A stretch of 64,000 nucleotides of DNA from JACKII01 sp041687435 (lineage in GTDB: Bacteria; Pseudomonadota; Alphaproteobacteria; Bin95): NCBI GenBank assembly GCA_041687435.1, contig JAWLBX010000002.1, forward strand, positions 191,993 to 255,992. Reading direction: 5' to 3'. The notes under the pieces are model-generated. The model was not told the DNA's origin. It searched no databases and was given only the letters and a program-made list of their open reading frames with translations. Below, piece by piece: positions 51,721 through 59,729 of this stretch (positions are counted from its first letter, which is position 1; each line of letters starts with the position of its first letter). A program made the position numbers and the translations under genes.

Positions 51721-52125
51721 ATGACCACCACTGGCGGCTGCTATTGCGGCGCAATCCGGTACGAGGCCGAAGGCGAACCGCAGGCCCAAATTCAATGCCA
51801 TTGCCGCGAATGCCAGTACATTACCGGCGGGCATCCGAATGCCATCACCATCTTTCCGCTGTCCGGCTTTCGCTGGACCAAGGGCGAGCCGGCAAGTTTC
51901 GCCCGCAGCGACCTGGAACGGCCGGTCACCCGCTTTTTCTGCCCGACCTGTGGCACGGCCCTTGGCACGCGGTCGCCCGCGCGGCCGGATTCGATGATTA
52001 TCAAAGTCGGCACTCTGGACGACCCGAGCGGGTTCCAGCCGCAAGCCGCCATTTTCACCATCGACAAGCAGCCCTTCCACCACCTGCCGGACGGCGTGCC
52101 TGCATTCGAACGGCGGCCGGGCTAG
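51721..52125 (+). CDS. GFA family (glutathione-dependent formaldehyde-activating/CENP-V-like) zinc protein
   Basis: A 134-residue GFA-fold protein. Zinc-ligand cysteines are at 7, 9, 26, 28, 31, 74 and 77 (CYCG, CHCRECQ and CPTCG). Most bacterial members have no proven formaldehyde-activating function, so the activity is left open. The ATG at 51721 directly precedes the conserved GGCYCG block; the open frame further upstream runs into tag. It begins 28 bases after tag. Confidence 0.9.
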   Translation: MTTTGGCYCGAIRYEAEGEPQAQIQCHCRECQYITGGHPNAITIFPLSGFRWTKGEPASFARSDLERPVTRFFCPTCGTALGTRSPARPDSMIIKVGTLDDPSGFQPQAAIFTIDKQPFHHLPDGVPAFERRPG

Positions 52126-52167
52126 CGGCGCCTTGGCTCGCAGCGCCCTCGGGGCCGGTTGAGCCTC

Positions 52168-52557
52168 ATGCGCACGGCCGTCGGGCTTATCGCCTGCGGG
52201 CTCTATGCGTGGCGCGTGTACGATCCCAAAGGATCGTATGCCGTTTTCTATGATGCCTCCAACTGGCTCGCCGGCTGGCTGCTGACTGGCGACGGGCTGG
52301 CCGGACTTCTGCGCAACCTGGTCAATCTCATCCTTCTGGATCAGGCGGAAGGGTTTCTGCTCGGCATCGTGTTCCTCTCGCTGTTGCAGGCGCCGGTCTG
52401 GGCGGTGCGCAGGGGCGCCGGCTGGTGCTGGCGCCGATACCGCCGGTGGCGGCGCCGCAAGGCCGATGTTGAGGAGCCGCTGCTGCTGGTGCCTGCGGCA
52501 GCCGACCAGCCAACGGCGGAACCGCCGCGCGGCCACAGCCGACCGCCTGCGGATTAG
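52168..52557 (+). CDS. Hypothetical membrane protein
   Basis: A 129-residue protein that I do not recognise. The N-terminus has a short hydrophobic segment (about 1-14), a YDASNWLAGWLLTGDG stretch and a second longer hydrophobic region (about 41-75), then a strongly basic block (RRGAGWCWRRYRRWRRRK) and a Pro-rich tail. The ATG at 52168 is chosen over a TTG three codons earlier. Its end overlaps the convergent DOPA-dioxygenase-like gene by four bases. The basic block after a membrane helix suggests an inner-membrane protein with cytoplasmic C-terminus. Confidence 0.6.
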   Translation: MRTAVGLIACGLYAWRVYDPKGSYAVFYDASNWLAGWLLTGDGLAGLLRNLVNLILLDQAEGFLLGIVFLSLLQAPVWAVRRGAGWCWRRYRRWRRRKADVEEPLLLVPAAADQPTAEPPRGHSRPPAD

Positions 52558-52919
52558 GCGCTGCCCGTCTCGAACATCGCCAGGTTCAGTTCCGGCATCG
52601 CTCCCATCCAAAACGCATAATCCCTGTGATCGGCCAGATCGTTGCCGGTGTTGGGATGCACCAGCACGGTCAGTCCATCCCGCTCCAGGGCTACGAACGG
52701 CACAATCGCGGCAAACAGGTCGGACGGGAATTGCACTTGGTAGGAGCCTTCCGGGTGCGGGCCAACCGGGTGGTCGTGCCAGCGGCCATAGCTTGCCGAT
52801 GGAAAGGTCGCCTCTAGCTTTGCCCGCAGCGCTTCCGCCTTCGCCTTGCTGTCCTGATCGTAATAGACGTGAATGTGATAGTCCCTGATCCGGCCGATGA
52901 TGGCGTTGGCGTCAGTCAT
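52554..52919 (-). CDS. DOPA 4,5-dioxygenase family protein
   Basis: A 121-residue protein of the family named after fungal and plant DOPA extradiol dioxygenases (betalain synthesis). The His-rich blocks are all present: DYHIHVYYDQ at 13-22, WHDHPVGPHPEGSYQVQF near 47-64, LVHPNTGNDLADH near 85-97 and YAFWMG. These His could bind iron. In bacteria the physiological substrate is mostly unknown. It stands alone on the minus strand, divergent from the molybdopterin oxidoreductase gene with only 64 bases between. Confidence 0.87.
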   Translation of the reverse strand: MTDANAIIGRIRDYHIHVYYDQDSKAKAEALRAKLEATFPSASYGRWHDHPVGPHPEGSYQVQFPSDLFAAIVPFVALERDGLTVLVHPNTGNDLADHRDYAFWMGAMPELNLAMFETGSA

Positions 52920-52983
52920 TTGCTAATCTCCTCGCTTGCCCCTGGTCATATAGGCCATTTTGATCGCGATAGGAGCGTTGCCG

Positions 52984-55095
52984 GTGCCGGATAGCGTAGC
53001 AAGCCCCGAAATCGTCTTTAGCGCCTGCCCGCACGATTGCCCATCTACCTGCGCGCTGGAAGTGGAGCGGCTGGATCCTCACACCATCGGCCGGGTGCGC
53101 GGGGCGCACGACAACGCCTATACCGATGGTGCGATCTGCGCCAAGGTCGCCCGCTATCATGAACGCATCCACCACCCGGACCGGCTGACCCAATGCTATC
53201 AGCGCACCGGCGCCAAAGGCTTCGGCGAGTTCCGCGAACTGTCGTTCGACGATGCCATCAATGAGACCGCAGAGGCGTTCCTGAAACTGGAAGCGCGTTA
53301 TGGGGCGGAGACGGTCTGGCCCTACTTCTATGCCGGCACCATGGGCCAAATCCAACGGGACAGCATCCACCGGCTGCGGCATGCCAAGAAATACAGTTTC
53401 CAGCATTCGACCATCTGCGTGACAAACGCCTGGAACGGCTTCATCGCCGGCACCGGCTCCCTGCACGGCGCCGACCCGCGCGAGATGCGGGTGGCGGACG
53501 TGGTGGTGATCTGGGGCACCAATCCGGTCTCGACCCAGGTCAATGTCATGACCCACGCGGCCCACGCCCGCAAGACGCGCGGCGCGAAGGTCGTGGTGGT
53601 GGATACTTACCGCACCGATACGGCGAAACAGGCGGATGTGTTTCTCTGCGTCAAACCCGGCACCGACGGTGCGCTGGCGTGTGCGGTGATGCATGTGCTG
53701 TTCCGCGACGGCCTTGCCGACTGGCCCTATCTGGAACAATACACCGACTGCCCGCGCGAGTTGGAACAGCACCTGAAGACGCGCTCGCCGGAATGGGCGG
53801 AGGCAATCTGCGGCGTACCCGCGGCGGAGATCGAGGCGTTCGCCAGGCTCCTCGCCGAAAACCGCAGGCACTTCCTGCGCATCGGCTATGGCATGTGCCG
53901 GCAGCGCAACGGCGCACACAACATGCATGCCGTCTCCTGCATCGCTGCGGTCACTGGCGCCTGGCAGCATGAGGGCGGCGGGGCTTTTCACAACAACGGC
54001 CATATCTACCGCTGGGACAAGACCCTGGTGGAAGGCTGGGATTACGCCGACCCGAAGGTGCGCGTGCTGGACCAAAGCCGCATCGGCGACATTCTGACAG
54101 GCGATGCGGAGGCGTTGCGCGGCGGCCCGCCGGTCACCGGCCTATTCATCCAGAACACCAACCCGATGATGGTCGCGCCGGACCTGGCGAAAGTGCATCG
54201 CGGTTTCGCCAGGGAGGATCTTTTCACCTGCGTGCACGAGCAGTTCATGACGGATACAGCCAAGATGGCCGACATCGTCATCCCCGCCACCATGTTTCTG
54301 GAGCACGACGACGTCTACCAGGGCGGCGGCCACCAATACATCATCCTGGGGCCTAAGGTGATCGAGCCGCCGCAGGGCCCACGCTCGAATGTGGAAGTGG
54401 TGAATGCCCTGGCGCAGCGCCTGGGCTGCGAACAGCCGGCATTCCGCATGACGGCGCGGGAACTGGTGGACCAGACCCTGAAGGCCTCCAAACGCGGCAG
54501 CTATGACGAATTGCTGACGGAAAAATGGGTAGATTGCCAGATCCCGTTCGAGAAGGCGCACTACCTGGATGGCTTCGCCTGGCCGGACGGGAAGTTCCGC
54601 TTCAAGCCGGACTGGACAGCCGTAATGCCGGCCGACGACGCCACCAAGACCAGCCGTTTCGGCCCGGCCGACGCCATGCCGCCGCTGCCGGATCATTGGA
54701 ATGTGATCGACAACGCCACGGCGGAAAAGCCGTTCCGCATGGTGACGGCGCCGGCGCGCAGCTTCCTGAATTCGACCTTTACCGAAACCGCATCTTCCAT
54801 CGCACGTGAAAAGCGGCCGGAGGTGATGATCCGGCCGGACGATGCCGAACGGCTCGGCATTGCCGACGGTGCGCCGGTCAAAATCGGCAACGAGAAGGGC
54901 AGCGTCACAGTGCATGCCCGCCATTTCGACGGCTTGACGCCGAATACCGTGGTGGTGGAAAGCGTCTGGCCGAATCAAGCCTTTCCAGAGGGCATCGGCA
55001 TCAACCTGCTGATCTCCGCCGAACCATCCGCACCGGTCGGCGGCGCCGTGTTCCATGACACGGCCGTCTGGATCAAGCCAGCCTCCCCTGCCTGA
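52984..55095 (+). CDS. Molybdopterin (bis-MGD) oxidoreductase with N-terminal 4Fe-4S site
   Basis: A 703-residue member of the DMSO-reductase superfamily. The Fe-S ligands are C15, C19, C23 (ACPHDCPSTCALEV) and C52 (GAICAKVARY). Later blocks include VVIWGTNPVSTQVNVM, HMHAVSCIAAVTGAW, the cofactor-binding GLFIQNTNPMM and FLEHDDVYQGGGH, and a C-terminal MopB domain with MIRPDDAERLGIADGA. There is no Tat or other signal peptide, so it is probably cytoplasmic. No electron-transfer partner gene is adjacent and the substrate is unknown. The GTG at 52984, 7 bases after AGGAG, is preferred to a TTG at 52960. Confidence 0.9.
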   Translation: MPDSVASPEIVFSACPHDCPSTCALEVERLDPHTIGRVRGAHDNAYTDGAICAKVARYHERIHHPDRLTQCYQRTGAKGFGEFRELSFDDAINETAEAFLKLEARYGAETVWPYFYAGTMGQIQRDSIHRLRHAKKYSFQHSTICVTNAWNGFIAGTGSLHGADPREMRVADVVVIWGTNPVSTQVNVMTHAAHARKTRGAKVVVVDTYRTDTAKQADVFLCVKPGTDGALACAVMHVLFRDGLADWPYLEQYTDCPRELEQHLKTRSPEWAEAICGVPAAEIEAFARLLAENRRHFLRIGYGMCRQRNGAHNMHAVSCIAAVTGAWQHEGGGAFHNNGHIYRWDKTLVEGWDYADPKVRVLDQSRIGDILTGDAEALRGGPPVTGLFIQNTNPMMVAPDLAKVHRGFAREDLFTCVHEQFMTDTAKMADIVIPATMFLEHDDVYQGGGHQYIILGPKVIEPPQGPRSNVEVVNALAQRLGCEQPAFRMTARELVDQTLKASKRGSYDELLTEKWVDCQIPFEKAHYLDGFAWPDGKFRFKPDWTAVMPADDATKTSRFGPADAMPPLPDHWNVIDNATAEKPFRMVTAPARSFLNSTFTETASSIAREKRPEVMIRPDDAERLGIADGAPVKIGNEKGSVTVHARHFDGLTPNTVVVESVWPNQAFPEGIGINLLISAEPSAPVGGAVFHDTAVWIKPASPA

Positions 55096-55113
55096 GGAGG
55101 CCGGCGGGAGGGC

Positions 55114-55323
55114 CTATTTCTCGTATTTGAATCCGAGTTTCAAGGTTACCTGATAATGGCCGACCTTGTTGTCCTTGATCCAGCCACGAATCTGGCCGAC
55201 CTCAAACCATTCTAGGTGCCGCAGGCTTTCGGATGCCGTCGCGATGGCGGACTGGATCGCATCCGAGATCGATTCCTCGGATGTACCGACGATTTCGGTG
55301 ACTTTGTAAACTTTACCGCTCAT
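55114..55323 (-). CDS. Dodecin family flavin-binding protein
   Basis: A 69-residue protein that should assemble into a dodecameric hollow sphere storing flavin (or CoA/FMN). The sequence MSGKVYKVTEIVGTSEESI, then WFEVGQIRGWI with the flavin-stacking Trp and GHYQVTLKLGFKYEK, matches dodecins over the full length. The ATG at 55323 has AAAGGA upstream and begins the conserved protein. It is convergent with the molybdopterin gene. Confidence 0.93.
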   Translation of the reverse strand: MSGKVYKVTEIVGTSEESISDAIQSAIATASESLRHLEWFEVGQIRGWIKDNKVGHYQVTLKLGFKYEK

Positions 55324-55446
55324 AGGATGTCCTTTCCAATGGTTGGACACCCTTCATGTGGGCACGACTGGGTAATGCGGCAACATACTTCTGCGCCAGA
55401 AATGCCCGGCTCAGGATCATGCGGGCGCACGCCGCCCTGTCGCAGG

Positions 55447-55572
55447 TCAGAGCAGGAAAATCGCCATTAAAATCAGAACGATAGCCGTTCCGATGGTGGA
55501 ATATTTGACCAGAGACGCGAAACCATCCCAGCTGTTGCGATGGCGACGGACAGATTCTTCGAAGTTTTCCAT
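55447..55572 (-). CDS. aa3-type cytochrome c oxidase subunit IV (short bacterial form)
   Basis: A 41-residue protein below the usual gene-calling limit. It reads MENFEESVRRHRNSWDGF, then ASLVKYSTIGTAIVLIL and MAIFLL: a short charged N-terminus, a W-x-GF motif with KYST before it enters the membrane, and a single helix. This is the pattern of the bacterial aa3-type cytochrome oxidase subunit IV family, a non-essential single-helix subunit. GAGGG lies 12 bases upstream of the ATG; an in-frame ATG four codons earlier is an alternative. No other oxidase genes lie in the window. It sits 92 bases after purN on the same strand. Confidence 0.82.
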   Translation of the reverse strand: MENFEESVRRHRNSWDGFASLVKYSTIGTAIVLILMAIFLL

Positions 55573-55644
55573 GACTTCAGGCATCCCTCAAAGCGGCGGG
55601 CCACCGGTGCGGCCGCGATTGCATTGTCTTCGGCTTTTTCCCTA

Positions 55645-55661
55645 CCGGGCATGATGCCCGG
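55645..55661. other. Inverted repeat just upstream of the purN stop region
   Basis: CCGGGCATGATGCCCGG is a near-perfect palindrome (CCGGGC arms, ATGAT centre) starting four bases beyond the purN stop in the direction of transcription. On the minus strand it is followed by A rather than T, so it is not a standard terminator for purN. Five T flank it on the plus strand. Confidence 0.45.
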
Positions 55662-55664
55662 AGC

Positions 55665-56342
55665 CTATGCGGTTTGAGGGCGCACTTCCAACGGGTTGAG
55701 CATGGTGGTCTCGGCTGGCGCAACGCTCGGATGCAACCGGACCCGCTCACCGACCACGGGCGCGCGACCTTCCGCGACCAGGCGCACGGCCAGCGGGTAA
55801 AGCCGGTGTTCCGCCGCCAGCACACGCGCCGACAGGCGGTCCTCGTCGTCGCCCGGCAGCACCGGCACCACAGCCTGGCCTATGATCGGACCGGCATCCA
55901 TTTCCGCCCGGACATAATGAACAGTGCAGCCATGCCAGCGCACACCGTCCGCCAGGGCACGGGCGTGGGTGTCCAGCCCCTTGAATGCCGGCAAAATCGA
56001 GGGGTGGATGTTCACCAGCCGGTCACGCCAGCGCTCGACGAACCACGGCGTGAGAAGGCGCATGAACCCGGCCAGACAGATCAGATCGATCCCCGACTCG
56101 GTCAGGCGCGCGTCGAGCGCATGCTCGAATGCTTCGCGGTCCTTGCCGAAGGGCTTGCTGGCGACGACGGCGGTCGGCACGCCTTGGGACGCAGCGTGTT
56201 CCAGGCCGGCTGCATTGGCCTGGTTCGCCAGAACCAGCGCCGCCTCTGCCGGATAATCTGGCGCGGCGGCGGCGGCAACCAGCGCGGCCATGTTGCTGCC
56301 ACGGCCGGAAATCAGAATCCCGAGCTTGGCCTTGCCACTCAC
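55665..56342 (-). CDS. purN: Phosphoribosylglycinamide formyltransferase
   Basis: Formylates GAR with 10-formyl-tetrahydrofolate, third step of purine synthesis. The 225 residues show LGILISGRGSNMAAL at the N-terminus, the catalytic N111, H113 (NIHPSILPAF) and D149 (EMDAGPIIGQ). The GTG at 56342 overlaps the purM stop as GTGA and directly precedes the conserved start, so the longer open frame upstream is discarded. Order purM-purN in one transcript is standard. Confidence 0.96.
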   Translation of the reverse strand: MSGKAKLGILISGRGSNMAALVAAAAAPDYPAEAALVLANQANAAGLEHAASQGVPTAVVASKPFGKDREAFEHALDARLTESGIDLICLAGFMRLLTPWFVERWRDRLVNIHPSILPAFKGLDTHARALADGVRWHGCTVHYVRAEMDAGPIIGQAVVPVLPGDDEDRLSARVLAAEHRLYPLAVRLVAEGRAPVVGERVRLHPSVAPAETTMLNPLEVRPQTA

Positions 56343-57415
56343 GGCCCACTCCGCCAGGGCGCGGCGCCCTGCCATTGCACCCGCTCCGCGCCGTCGGCCA
56401 CCGGCTGGACGACACCGAGCCGGAACACTTCTCCCTCGCCCGCTTTCGCCAACCCGGCCCGCACCGCAGCCTCGCCCGCCGCGGGCACGACCAGGATCAG
56501 GCCGATGCCACAATTGAAGGTCTTGAGCATTTCGGGCACGTCAACCTCGCCGGCCTCATGCAGCCAGCGGAACACCGGCGGCAATGGCCAGCCGCCCGGC
56601 TCCAGCGCGGCGCCCAGCCCATCCGGCAGCATGCGCGGCAGGTTGCCCGGCAGCCCGCCGCCGGTGATATGCGCAATCGCATGGACCTGTCCGGTTCTGG
56701 CGGCGGCCAGTGCCTGATGAATGTAAAGCCGCGTCGGCTCCAGCAACGCCTCCCCCAGCGAAATTTCCGGCTGGAACGGCGCGGGCGCATCCCAGGCGAG
56801 ACCCAGATCGCTCACCACCTTGCGCACCAGGCTGTAGCCGTTCGAATGCACGCCGCTGGAGGCCAAACCCAGAAGAACATCCCCCGCAGCAACGCGGCTG
56901 CCGTCGATATAGGCCTGCCGCTCCACCGCACCGACGACAAACCCAGCCAGATCATAATCGCCTTCGGCATACATGCCGGGCATTTCCGCCGTCTCGCCAC
57001 CGATCAGGGCGCAGCCCGCAGCCTTGCACGCGCGGGCAATCCCGGCGACGACCGCGGTGGCAACCTCGGTTTCCAGGTGGCCACTGGCGAAATAGTCGAG
57101 GAAAAACAGCGGCTCCCCGCCATGCACGATCAGATCGTTGGCGCACATGGCCACCAGATCCTGACCGATCGTGTCATGCCGTCCGGTCTCGATGGCGATG
57201 CGCAGCTTGGTGCCCACGCCATCGGTCGCCGCCAGCAGCAGCGGGTCCGCATAGCCACAGGCTTTGGGATCGAAAACACCCGCAAAACCCCGCAGGTCCG
57301 GCCGCGAGCCGGTGCGGGCGGTTGCGGCCACCAGCGGCCCGATTTGGCGGACAAAGGCATCGCCCGCCTCGATATCCACACCGGCATCCGCATAGCGGCG
57401 TCCGCCTTTGGACAT
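56339..57415 (-). CDS. purM: Phosphoribosylformylglycinamidine cyclo-ligase (AIR synthetase)
   Basis: Closes the imidazole ring to give AIR, using ATP. The 358 residues show YADAGVDIEAGDAFV, LLLAATDGVGTKLRIA, DLVAMCANDLIVHGGEPLFFLDYFA, GGETAEMPGMY and HITGGGLPGNLPRML, all AIR synthetase blocks. The ATG at 57415 (MSKGGRRYAD) has GAGG 5 bases upstream and is preferred to another in-frame ATG at 57454. The gene diverges from the DUF2066 gene with 87 bases between. Confidence 0.97.
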   Translation of the reverse strand: MSKGGRRYADAGVDIEAGDAFVRQIGPLVAATARTGSRPDLRGFAGVFDPKACGYADPLLLAATDGVGTKLRIAIETGRHDTIGQDLVAMCANDLIVHGGEPLFFLDYFASGHLETEVATAVVAGIARACKAAGCALIGGETAEMPGMYAEGDYDLAGFVVGAVERQAYIDGSRVAAGDVLLGLASSGVHSNGYSLVRKVVSDLGLAWDAPAPFQPEISLGEALLEPTRLYIHQALAAARTGQVHAIAHITGGGLPGNLPRMLPDGLGAALEPGGWPLPPVFRWLHEAGEVDVPEMLKTFNCGIGLILVVPAAGEAAVRAGLAKAGEGEVFRLGVVQPVADGAERVQWQGAAPWRSGP

Positions 57416-57452
57416 ACGCACCTCGCGTTGATATAAGAACCGATCATGATTC

Positions 57453-57473
57453 ATTCGGGCACCGAGCCCGAAT
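57453..57473. promoter_or_regulatory. Hairpin/inverted repeat between divergent purM and DUF2066 genes
   Basis: ATTCGGGC (57453-57460) and GCCCGAAT (57466-57473) form a perfect 8-bp inverted repeat with a five-base centre, in the 87-base divergent promoter region. Possible operator for the purine genes; the regulator is unknown. Confidence 0.4.
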
Positions 57474-57502
57474 TTCCTGGACCATAGCGAAAGGGCTTGG
57501 CA

Positions 57503-58636
57503 ATGCAACGCAAGCGGTGGGGCATCGGCGTGGCGGGGCGGAGCCTGACGGTTGCGCTGCTGCTGGTACTGGCTTTGCTTCAGGCCCCGGCACCGGCCCA
57601 GGCTGCGCGCAATATCTATTCGGTGCGCGACATCGCCGTGAACAAACAAGCGCAATCCGGCCAGGTTGCCCGGGATCAGGGCCTGGCCGAAGCACGGCAG
57701 GCCGCGTTCACCCATCTGTTCCAACGGCTGGTGCCGCAATCCTATCACCGTGCCGAGCCGGCATTGACACAGGATCAGCTGCTTGGGCTGATTGCCGCGG
57801 TCGATGTCATCCAGGAACAGACGACCGCCACCAACTACCGCGCCCAGCTCACCATGGCCTTTGCCCCGGCACAGGTGCAGCAGTTGTTGAACAGCCGCAG
57901 CATCCCCTTCAGCGACCAGCCAAGCCCGCCGCTGCTGATCGTGCCTGTTTACGATTGGGCGGGTGCGCGCCAGCTTTGGGAAGTGCCGAACCCCTGGCAC
58001 GACGCTTGGTCGGAGGACACGGGCAGCACCGGCCTGATCACCACGGTCATGGCCGAGGGCACTGCGGAGGAACAATTGCTGCTAAGCGCCGATCAGGCGC
58101 TGGCCGGCGATTCCGATGGCCTGCAACAGATCGCCCGCAGCTACAATGCCGACGGCGCGGTTGTGGCGCTGGGCCGCTTCCGGGTCGATGCCGCCTCCGG
58201 CAAGCCGGTGCTGGACGTCACGCTCAAAGGCTATGGCGCCGCTCCGGCCGGCCCGCTGACTCGCCGGTTCGAGGGCAACCCCGGCAGCCGGGCCGGATTG
58301 GCGGCCGAGCAGTTGACCCGGACCGCGGCCAAAACGATGACAGCCGAACTGGACGATGCGTGGAAGGCGGACAATCTGCAACGCTCGGGCCCAGCCGGTA
58401 ACACACTGCTGGTCTCCGTCCCGCTCGCCTATATCGGCGATTATGCATCCGTCCTCCGCCGCATCAACGAGGTAAGCGCCATCGAGAGCGCCGTCGTCGC
58501 CCGGATCACCCAGCAGGAGGCGCAGTTCCGCCTGACCTACCGTTACAGCCTGGAACAGGTCCAGCGCGCATTCGACCAGCTTGGCATGCCGCTGGTCCAG
58601 GAACCGGGCGGTTGGGTGTTGCGCATCAATGGATAG
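57503..58636 (+). CDS. DUF2066 domain-containing exported protein
   Basis: A 377-residue protein with a signal peptide (about 1-33: MQRKRWGIGVAGRSLTVALL to PAQAAR). The body matches DUF2066, a family of unknown function: RNIYSVRDIAVNKQAQSG, EARQAAFTHLFQRLVP, PPLLIVPVYDWAGARQLWEVPNPW and a long C-terminal region. In many Rhodospirillales-like genomes it lies between purMN and an AI-2E permease plus hda, as here. The ATG at 57503 is preferred to a TTG two codons earlier. It should be periplasmic. Confidence 0.85.
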   Translation: MQRKRWGIGVAGRSLTVALLLVLALLQAPAPAQAARNIYSVRDIAVNKQAQSGQVARDQGLAEARQAAFTHLFQRLVPQSYHRAEPALTQDQLLGLIAAVDVIQEQTTATNYRAQLTMAFAPAQVQQLLNSRSIPFSDQPSPPLLIVPVYDWAGARQLWEVPNPWHDAWSEDTGSTGLITTVMAEGTAEEQLLLSADQALAGDSDGLQQIARSYNADGAVVALGRFRVDAASGKPVLDVTLKGYGAAPAGPLTRRFEGNPGSRAGLAAEQLTRTAAKTMTAELDDAWKADNLQRSGPAGNTLLVSVPLAYIGDYASVLRRINEVSAIESAVVARITQQEAQFRLTYRYSLEQVQRAFDQLGMPLVQEPGGWVLRING

Positions 58637-58664
58637 CGGCGGCCCCGCCGGCCAAAAGGCGCGC

Positions 58665-59729
58665 ATGACGGTATGGGAAACGGCGCTTGCCTGGCTGGTC
58701 ATTCTGGCAGCCTTCATCCTGACCGTCTGGCTGTTTCAGCCGATCCTGCTGCCGTTCATTGCCGGTATGGCCATCGCCTATTTCCTGGACCCCATTGCCG
58801 ACCGGCTGGAACGGGTGGGTGTCGGCCGCGGCTGGGCCGCAGCCTGGACCCTGCTGGCCTTCACCGTTCTCAGCATAGCCATGCTGCTGCTGCTGTTGCC
58901 GGTCATCCAAAGCCAAATCGTCGGCCTCGCGGAGAGATTACCTGCAATCGTCTCAACACTGCAGGGATGGTTGATCGACTTGGTCGACCAGTTGCAGATC
59001 GTGCTCGATCCAAAGGATTTCGAGCGCCTGCAATCCGCCTTGAAGTCGGAACTCGGCACCGGCTTCGATATCGTCACCGACCTTGTGGAAGGCATCTTCG
59101 CAAAAGGCATGGCGGTGTTCGAATTTCTCTCGCTGCTGCTGGTCACGCCCGTGGTGGCATTCTACCTGCTGCGCGATTGGGATGGGATCGTCGCGAAAGT
59201 TGACGATCTGGTGCCGCGCGAACACAGGGCCACCGTGCGGGAACAAGCCAAGGCCGTAGACGATACCCTGGCCGGGTTTTTGCGCGGGCAGGCGAGCGTG
59301 TGCCTGCTGCTGGGCCTCGGCTATGGCGGCGCGCTGGCGCTGGCTGGCCTGCCCTTTGGCTTCACCGTGGGCCTGATGGCGGGTCTGGTCTCGTTCATTC
59401 CCTACGTCGGCGCCGTGTTCGGCTTGATCACGAGCGTCGGCCTCGCATTGGTGGAATTCGACGACCCAATCCGCATCATCATTATCGCCGCGATCTTCAT
59501 GATCGGACAGGCGATTGAAGGCAACTTCCTGACGCCAAAACTGGTGGGCGACAAGGTCAACCTGCACCCGGTCTGGGTCATTTTCGCACTGTTTGCGGGC
59601 GGCTCGCTGATGGGGTTTGTCGGCATGCTGATCGCACTGCCCGTCGCAGCGGTCACCGGCGTTGGCGTACGCTTCCTGATCGGGCGGTACAAGTCCAGCC
59701 GCCTGTACGATTACGAGGCCAACCGATGA
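58665..59729 (+). CDS. AI-2E family (PerM-like) permease
   Basis: A 354-residue membrane protein with about eight hydrophobic segments. Blocks PILLPFIAGMAIAYFLDPIADRLERVGVGR, LLVTPVVAFYLLRDWDGI, GLPFGFTVGLMAGLVSFIPYVGAVFG and NFLTPKLVGDKVNLHPVWVIFAL define the family. Despite the name, most members have no link to autoinducer-2; substrates include sodium/proton exchange in some. The ATG at 58665 with AAAAGG upstream is chosen over an ATG at 58629 that overlaps DUF2066. It overlaps the hda-like gene by four bases (ATGA). Confidence 0.88.
   Translation: MTVWETALAWLVILAAFILTVWLFQPILLPFIAGMAIAYFLDPIADRLERVGVGRGWAAAWTLLAFTVLSIAMLLLLLPVIQSQIVGLAERLPAIVSTLQGWLIDLVDQLQIVLDPKDFERLQSALKSELGTGFDIVTDLVEGIFAKGMAVFEFLSLLLVTPVVAFYLLRDWDGIVAKVDDLVPREHRATVREQAKAVDDTLAGFLRGQASVCLLLGLGYGGALALAGLPFGFTVGLMAGLVSFIPYVGAVFGLITSVGLALVEFDDPIRIIIIAAIFMIGQAIEGNFLTPKLVGDKVNLHPVWVIFALFAGGSLMGFVGMLIALPVAAVTGVGVRFLIGRYKSSRLYDYEANR

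Noticed and set aside
55645..55661. Terminator for purN
   Set aside because: The palindrome is not followed by T in the direction of purN transcription.
58665..59729. Quorum-sensing (autoinducer-2) exporter
   Set aside because: The family name is historical. No luxS or sensing genes are nearby and the context is housekeeping.
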